Shown here: one piece after another, positions 11,664-15,000 of the stretch
Numbering within the stretch: the first letter of the stretch is position 1
Layout of the letters: the number at the start of each line of letters is the position of its first letter
DNA from: Baffinella frigidus
Lineage: Eukaryota; Cryptophyceae; Cryptomonadales; Baffinellaceae
Assembly (NCBI GenBank): GCA_026770585.1
Contig: MU647800.1
Span: 4,645 to 19,644, forward strand
Length of the DNA: 15,000 nucleotides
Direction: 5' to 3'
Made by a program: the position numbers and the translations under genes
The notes under the pieces: model-generated
The model's database searches: none
Seen by the model: only the letters and a program-made list of their open reading frames with translations
What the model was told of the DNA's origin: nothing

Positions 11664-11809
11664 CCACTCGAGGCTGGAAGAGGGAGTATTTTACCGAGCT
11701 ACGTGACCAAACCCGCCTATTTGTGTGAAAATTTCTACACAGCGGTCCACTTGTCAAGGACTTGTAAAGTTAAAACTTTTAAGATACTCACATTTCTAGC
11801 CTCGAGTGG
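11664..11809. repeat. Inverted repeat CCACTCGAGGCTGGA
   Basis: 15-bp arms at 11664-11678 and 11795-11809 (one mismatch) enclose 116 bp of AT-richer sequence. A similar left end (CCTCGAGGCTGGAGCAGGGG) occurs near 14318, so this is probably another dispersed element. Confidence 0.5.
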
Positions 11810-11837
11810 TCTCACTATGAATGTGAAAGCTACAGGG

Positions 11838-12031
11838 GTCCACGCCAGGTCATAAATGAGAATTTCACACGCAACGTTTCGCAGTAAAACATGTCTTGGT
11901 ACAAAAAAACGTTGTGGCGCATGGCAACGGCTCCAATTACCAACACTTTTGGCGTGTTTCCCGGGCGAGAATCAACTTTACTCGTAGATGGTGTAGTGAA
12001 CTGAAATTTCGACTTGTGACCTGGCGTGGAC
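11838..12031. mobile_element. Foldback element with GTCCACGCCAGGTCA arms
   Basis: The arms match perfectly over 15 bp and imperfectly to about 28 bp (11838-11865 and 12004-12031). The interior carries CTTGGTACAAA and TTTTGGCGTGTTTCCCGGGC; the latter also occurs inside the element at 13529-13707. Confidence 0.65.
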
Positions 12032-12073
12032 AACTCAGAACGGCTGGCCCTCCTCAGAACGACGTCCCCCACG

Positions 12074-12075
<2 letters not shown>

Positions 12076-12110
<35 letters not shown>

Positions 12111-12172
12111 AGAGAGAGAGGGAGAGGGAGCGAGGGAGAGAGAGAGGGAGAGAGAGAGCGAGATAGAGAGGC
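12076..12172. repeat. GA microsatellite
   Basis: Almost pure GAGA/GGGA purine tract on the plus strand; no coding meaning despite long open frames through it. Confidence 0.9.
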
Positions 12173-12263
12173 ATACACTTAGGGGTAAGGGCGTACACCG
12201 TTTACAAATTTACTCCGTGGACTTAGCCCTGATGGAGGCGCAACGCCCTAGGACCCTACAGTA

Positions 12264-12430
12264 GCCCTGTTGACTTGGGCCCTCAACCCTCAACCTCAAC
12301 TCTCAACCCTAACCCTAAACCCCAAACTGACTTGAGCCATCAACCCTCAACCTCGACTCTCAACCCTAACCCTCAACCCTAAACACCAACCCCAAACTCC
12401 AAACCCTAAATCCTATCCCGAAACCCTAAT
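12264..12430. repeat. Degenerate CCCTAAA/CAACCCT repeats, C-rich on plus
   Basis: Mixed heptamer variants (CTCAACC, CCCTAAA, CCCCAAA) with no homogeneous run. A short solo copy of the element core (CCCTAGGACCCTACAGTAG) lies just before, at 12247-12265. Confidence 0.8.
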
Positions 12431-12490
12431 GAACCTTAGGTCGGAGCGCTCGGAGTGGCTCCGGATGCGGTCGAAGTATCCTATCCCTTA

Positions 12491-12652
12491 CCACACAGAG
12501 GGCTACAAAGGGACGTTCAAGCACTCAGTGCCCGAGTTTCCATTATCTTATCCGTAGAAACCCACCCTATGTCCCTACGGATTGCATACTGTAGGGTCCT
12601 AGGTCTTATCGCTTAGGGGTGATTCAAAATCCCTTCGAAGTCCGCTGTGTGG
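12491..12652. mobile_element. Foldback element, family B copy 1
   Basis: The terminal arms of about 27 bp are CCACACAGAGGGCTACAAAG and its imperfect complement ending TCCGCTGTGTGG. The interior is closely similar to 14143-14304 and includes CTGTAGGGTCCTAGG, the core shared with family A. TCCTATCCCT lies on both sides (12479-12488 and 12653-12662), a possible target duplication. TCCTATCCC also occurs at 12410, so local tandem duplication could explain it. It interrupts the first copy of the VGALGVAPDAVEVSG exon. Confidence 0.65.
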
Positions 12653-12681
12653 TCCTATCCCTAAACCCTAATGAACCTTAG

Positions 12682-12756
12682 GTCGGGGCGCTGGGAGTGG
12701 CTCCGGATGCGGTCGAAGTATCGGGCGAGCGCTTTGGGAAGGGGGATAAGGACAAG
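12682..12756 (+). CDS. Candidate 25-codon internal exon, possible folate cyclo-ligase fragment
   Basis: After the acceptor GAACCTTAG it encodes VGALGVAPDAVEVSGERFGK, then GDKDK, ending at AAG|GTCTGA; phase 0 at both ends. An upstream copy (12440-12480, cut off by a family B element) differs by two synonymous changes (GGA/GGG, CTC/CTG). G-x-R-F-G-K-G-D loosely resembles the glycine-rich motif of 5-formyltetrahydrofolate cyclo-ligase-like proteins (VxxGxRxGKG), but no other part of such a protein was found, so the function stays open. Confidence 0.4.
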
Positions 12757-12858
12757 GTCTGACAACCCCCAGACCCTCAACCCCTCAACCATAATCCCTA
12801 CGCCCTAGCTCTCTCACAGTTCGAGTTTGTGGTGTACGCCCTTTGCACCGAATCCTTA

Positions 12859-13384
12859 CCGAAGTATCGGGCGAGCGCTTCAGGAAGGGGGACAAGGTAC
12901 ACCCTAACCCCTAACCCCTAAACCATAATCCGGTGTACGCCCTTACCCCTAAACCCTAAACTACAAACCCTAAGCGGTGTATGCCCTAGGCCCTGAACCC
13001 TGAACCGAAGTATCGGGCGAGCGATTTGGCAAGGGGATACAGATAAGGTATGATACCCTCCAAACCCTCAACCCTCAACCCTAGCTCTCTCTCACTCCGA
13101 TTTTGTCCGGGTTCAGGGTTTTAGGGTTTATTATCGGGCCAGCGCTTCGGCAAGGGGGATAAGGATAAGTTTTTTATACACCCTAACCCCTAACCCCCAA
13201 ACCATCACCCCTAAGCTCTAGCTATCCCGCAGTCCGATTTTGCCTCGCCAAACTAAGGGGCTCAGTCTGGGTTGGAGGTTTGGGTTTGGGGTTTAGGATT
13301 TAGGGTTGAGAGTTTGGGGGTTAGGGCTTAGGGTTTTAGGGTTTAGCAGCGGGCGAGTGCTTTGGTAAGGGGGATACGGACAAG
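12859..13384 (+). pseudogene. Four echoes of the GERFGKGDKDK exon end
   Basis: At 12859-12896 (GERFRKGDK, six bases shorter, GTACAC donor), 13004-13047 (frameshifted), 13131-13169 (GQRFGKGDKDK, donor damaged) and 13347-13384 (GECFGKGDTDK, GTCTGA donor). Many differences are third-position changes (TTT/TTC, GGG/GGC/GGT, GAT/GAC), supporting the chosen frame. They are separated by CCCTAA-like repeats. Confidence 0.6.
13265..13350. repeat. Locally inverted telomere-like block (G-rich on plus)
   Basis: GGTTTGGGTTTGGGGTTTAGG and similar, opposite in orientation to the surrounding C-rich repeats; a smaller one lies at 13110-13130. Both sit immediately left of a GERFGKGDKDK echo. Confidence 0.75.
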
Positions 13385-13394
13385 GTCTGATACC

Positions 13395-13506
13395 CTAAAC
13401 CCTAAACCCTGTACCATAAACCCCACACCACGCACCCAACACCCTACACCCTAAATCCTAAGCCCTAACCCCTTAAGCCCTAAACCCTGAACCCTAAGCC
13501 CTAAAC
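13395..13506. repeat. CCCTAAA-like repeats
   Basis: Degenerate CCCTAAAC, CCCTAAGC and CCCTGAAC units, C-rich on plus. Confidence 0.85.
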
Positions 13507-13528
13507 GGTAAACTCGTGTTGCTCTCTT

Positions 13529-13707
13529 CACACGAGGCTATCCATGCGAACAGAATAAAAGGACATTTTGAAAGTTGCGGGGAAATGATCACGTTTTCGT
13601 ACGGTTGTCCGTACGGAAACGTGATCAAATGCTGACTTTTGGCGTGTTTCCTGGGCAATAATCCAATAATTAACTTATGAATCTGTTTGCATGGATAGCC
13701 TCGTGTG
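13529..13707. mobile_element. Foldback element with nested 19-bp hairpin
   Basis: Arms of 25 bp (13529-13553 and 13683-13707, one mismatch) start CACACGAGGCTATCCATGC. Inside, 13586-13627 is a 19-bp stem (TGATCACGTTTTCGTACGG, one mismatch) with loop TTGT. Same plan as the element at 10385-10558, with different sequence. No target duplication seen. Confidence 0.8.
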
Positions 13708-13778
13708 GCTGAGCGGGAGGACGCGGTGTCAAACGAAAAGTGGGGGATTTTTGTGGAGTTGAACGAGGGCGTTTTTAT

Positions 13779-13990
13779 TCGAGGAGTGTATTTTGTCATT
13801 CGAGGGGTGTATTTTGTTGTTTCTTAGTTATCTAGGGGTGTGGGTTATTTTTGCTTTGCTAAACGCGGGTGTGGGTTCTTTTGCGGTGCTGAACAAGGGG
13901 TGTGAGTTCTTTTGCGATGCTAAACAAGGGGTGAGTTCTTTTGCGGTGCTAAACGCGGGGTGTGGGTTCTTTTGCGGTGCTAAAAAAAGG
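13779..13990. repeat. Tandem repeats of 21 bp and 31 bp
   Basis: ATTCGAGGAGTGTATTTTGTC and a near copy at 13779-13820. Then about four copies of a roughly 31-bp unit (GCTAAACGCGGGGTGTGGGT then TCTTTTGCGGT) at 13858-13978, with units of 29 to 31 bp. Unit lengths not divisible by three argue against a repetitive protein even though both strands stay open. Confidence 0.8.
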
Positions 13991-14001
13991 ATGTGGGGCA
14001 G

Positions 14002-14052
14002 GAGGACCCGACAGCGATTGCGCGAAAGCGCATGGAGAAAATCGAGAACAAG
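14002..14052 (+). CDS. Candidate small exon
   Basis: After GTGGGGCAG, 17 codons encode EDPTAIARKRMEKIENK and end at AAG|GTCGCC; phase 0 at both ends. The charged helix-like sequence looks coding, and it would fit in phase after 12682-12756. No family identified, and no downstream partner within the window. Confidence 0.35.
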
Positions 14053-14077
14053 GTCGCCCTTTTTCAATCCAAAGCTC

Positions 14078-14128
14078 ACGGATTTGTACCACGAAGTCAG
14101 GATGTCAACTTGAGAATAGTCTGGCAAC
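14078..14128 (-). repeat. GTCAACTT dispersed repeat
   Basis: On the minus strand: GACTATTCTCAAGTTGACAT, then GTGGTACAAATCC. The distal TCAACTTC box is missing. Confidence 0.65.
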
Positions 14129-14142
14129 AAATTTTGCGCCAT

Positions 14143-14304
14143 CCACACAGCGGGCTACGAAGGGATTTTCGGCCCATTGCGGGCCGAGTTTCCGTTACCT
14201 TATCCGTAGGAACCCCCCTATGTCCCTACGGGTTGCCTACCGTAGGGTCGTGGGTCTTATCGCTTGAGGGTTATTCAGAAATCCCGTCGAAGTCCGCTCT
14301 GTGG
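14143..14304. mobile_element. Foldback element, family B copy 2
   Basis: The arms are CCACACAGCGGGCTACGAAG and the imperfect complement ending TCCGCTCTGTGG. The interior shares CTTATCCGTAG, CTATGTCCCTACGG and TAGGGTC with copy 1. It starts 15 nt after the GTCAACTT repeat. No target duplication seen. Confidence 0.7.
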
Positions 14305-14399
14305 TTGGTCGCCCCGCCCCTCGAGGCTGGAGCAGGGGTTATTTTAGAATGAGGTCTGCGCCCGGACCGAGAATACTACGGGTAAAAGTAGATTTTAGG

Positions 14400-14512
14400 G
14401 CACGTTCGGTTTGTACCAGGAAAAAGCCTTATAATTGCACTTTTACGTACTCGAATACCGGACATGGAGAACATTCCTGGTACAAACCGGACGTACCTGG
14501 TACAAACCGGAC
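14400..14512. repeat. Inverted plus direct copies of CCTGGTACAAACCGG
   Basis: 14400-14420 is the reverse complement of 14476-14496 with two mismatches, and the box is repeated directly at 14497-14512. The GGTACAAA core is the same one found in the GTCAACTT repeats and in several foldback arms. Confidence 0.7.
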
Positions 14513-14649
14513 TCACAAAGTATTTTTAGCCGTAGTGTTTTCAGTCCGGGCGCGGATTCACGGGTGGCCTGTTCCTTTTCAAAGGTCCAGCTTTGACTCA
14601 AGTCTACTTGGGCTCACCACTTTGCTTCCCCCAGGCTCTTTCCCGCTCC

Positions 14650-14767
14650 AAAGTTGACGGATTTGTACTTGACAGCCCACCCAGCATGTCAACTGGAGAA
14701 TAGTCGGTCAACCCGTGCGACTATCCTCAAGTTGACATGCTGGGTGTGCTGTACAGTACAAATCCGA
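14650..14767. repeat. Head-to-head pair of GTCAACTT repeats
   Basis: A minus-strand copy (14650-14705) and a plus-strand copy (14719-14767) face each other and form a large imperfect palindrome: ATGTCAACTGGAGAATAGTC against GACTATCCTCAAGTTGACAT, each with a TACAAATCC end. Confidence 0.75.
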
Positions 14768-14872
14768 ATGAACGCGATCATGAATGAACGCTTTCCGGAT
14801 GTATGAGTTTGTACTGGGGCACGTTCGCTACGCGCCTGAAACCAGGACCTGTAGGTACGTTTCTCTCCAATC

Positions 14873-14961
14873 ACAGGGGTACCTCGCTCACAAGAAAGCG
14901 CCCCCCTTCCTAGGGACCACCAAAGCGCCAAAATCCTAAACCCTAAACCCTAAACCCTAAG
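14873..14961. mobile_element. Truncated family A element abutting CCCTAAA repeats
   Basis: The left arm (ACAGGGGTACCTCGCTCACA) and part of the core are present. After GGGACCACCAAAGCGCC the sequence passes into about four CCCTAAA units (14931-14961). The right half of the element is missing. It may be a break healed with telomere sequence, or a recombination with a nearby array. Confidence 0.55.
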
Positions 14962-15000
14962 CCGTGGGCCTACCACTTAGCAGGCACCGGGGCCTTCGAT

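Noticed and set aside
11097-12198. Ser/Leu-rich and Arg/Glu-rich open frames
   Set aside because: They are readings of the GA/CT microsatellites.
13793-14113. Plus-strand open frame with repeated FAVLNAG motifs
   Set aside because: It follows a tandem repeat of 29-31 bp units that changes frame from unit to unit, so there is no consistent protein repeat.
14931-15000. True chromosome end
   Set aside because: Only about four CCCTAAA units occur and ordinary sequence follows, so this is an interstitial array, not a telomere.

Overview
The window is nuclear DNA from a eukaryote with plant-type telomeres (TTTAGGG/CCCTAAA), most likely a microalga or related protist. The evidence is multi-exon coding sequence with GT-AG introns, G/C-rich third codon positions, long runs of telomere-like heptamers, and many short foldback elements. 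I see no bacterial operons, rRNA, tRNA or CRISPR. The species cannot be fixed from the sequence.

The main gene lies on the minus strand, from ATG at 8622 to TGA at 1424. No single open frame shows it. Ten exons can be read out of the repeats (8622-8453, 8257-8092, 7609-7416, 6630-6579, 5802-5668, 5146-5059, 4515-4450, 3439-3342, 2005-1952, 1591-1424). All have GT-AG borders, all intron phases agree, and they sum to 1191 nt (396 codons plus stop). The product begins with an organelle-type presequence and a basic N-terminal extension. It ends in a four-helix membrane domain of the Mpv17/PMP22 family, including the WP and WN-x-YLS signatures. Just upstream on the same strand, another gene appears to end only 13 nt before this ATG (terminal exon about 8844-8636).

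The introns consist of degenerate heptamer arrays, foldback elements and partial extra copies of the neighbouring exons ('echo' exons). Many echoes keep a splice site, and most of their differences are synonymous. One (7244-7180) is a complete phase-compatible duplicate and a candidate alternative exon. This exon-echo architecture is the most unusual thing in the window.

From 9.2 to 10.9 kb the sequence is mostly unique, with an AT-richer stretch that may hold promoters. Beyond 10.9 kb the telomere-like repeats flip to C-rich on the plus strand, which suggests plus-strand transcription. There I see a series of MG-start exon copies (best 11170-11226), a 25-codon exon candidate (12682-12756) with several downstream echoes, and a small exon candidate (14002-14052). 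This second gene is not reconstructed.

Inverted-repeat elements of several families are scattered throughout (1-96, 455-576, 998-1118, 1206-1303, 2224-2343, 2629-2796, 3001-3094, 10385-10558, 11538-11637, 11838-12031, 12491-12652, 13529-13707, 14143-14304). A dispersed repeat with GTCAACTT and GGTACAAA boxes occurs at least six times. The window ends in a truncated foldback element abutting CCCTAAA repeats.
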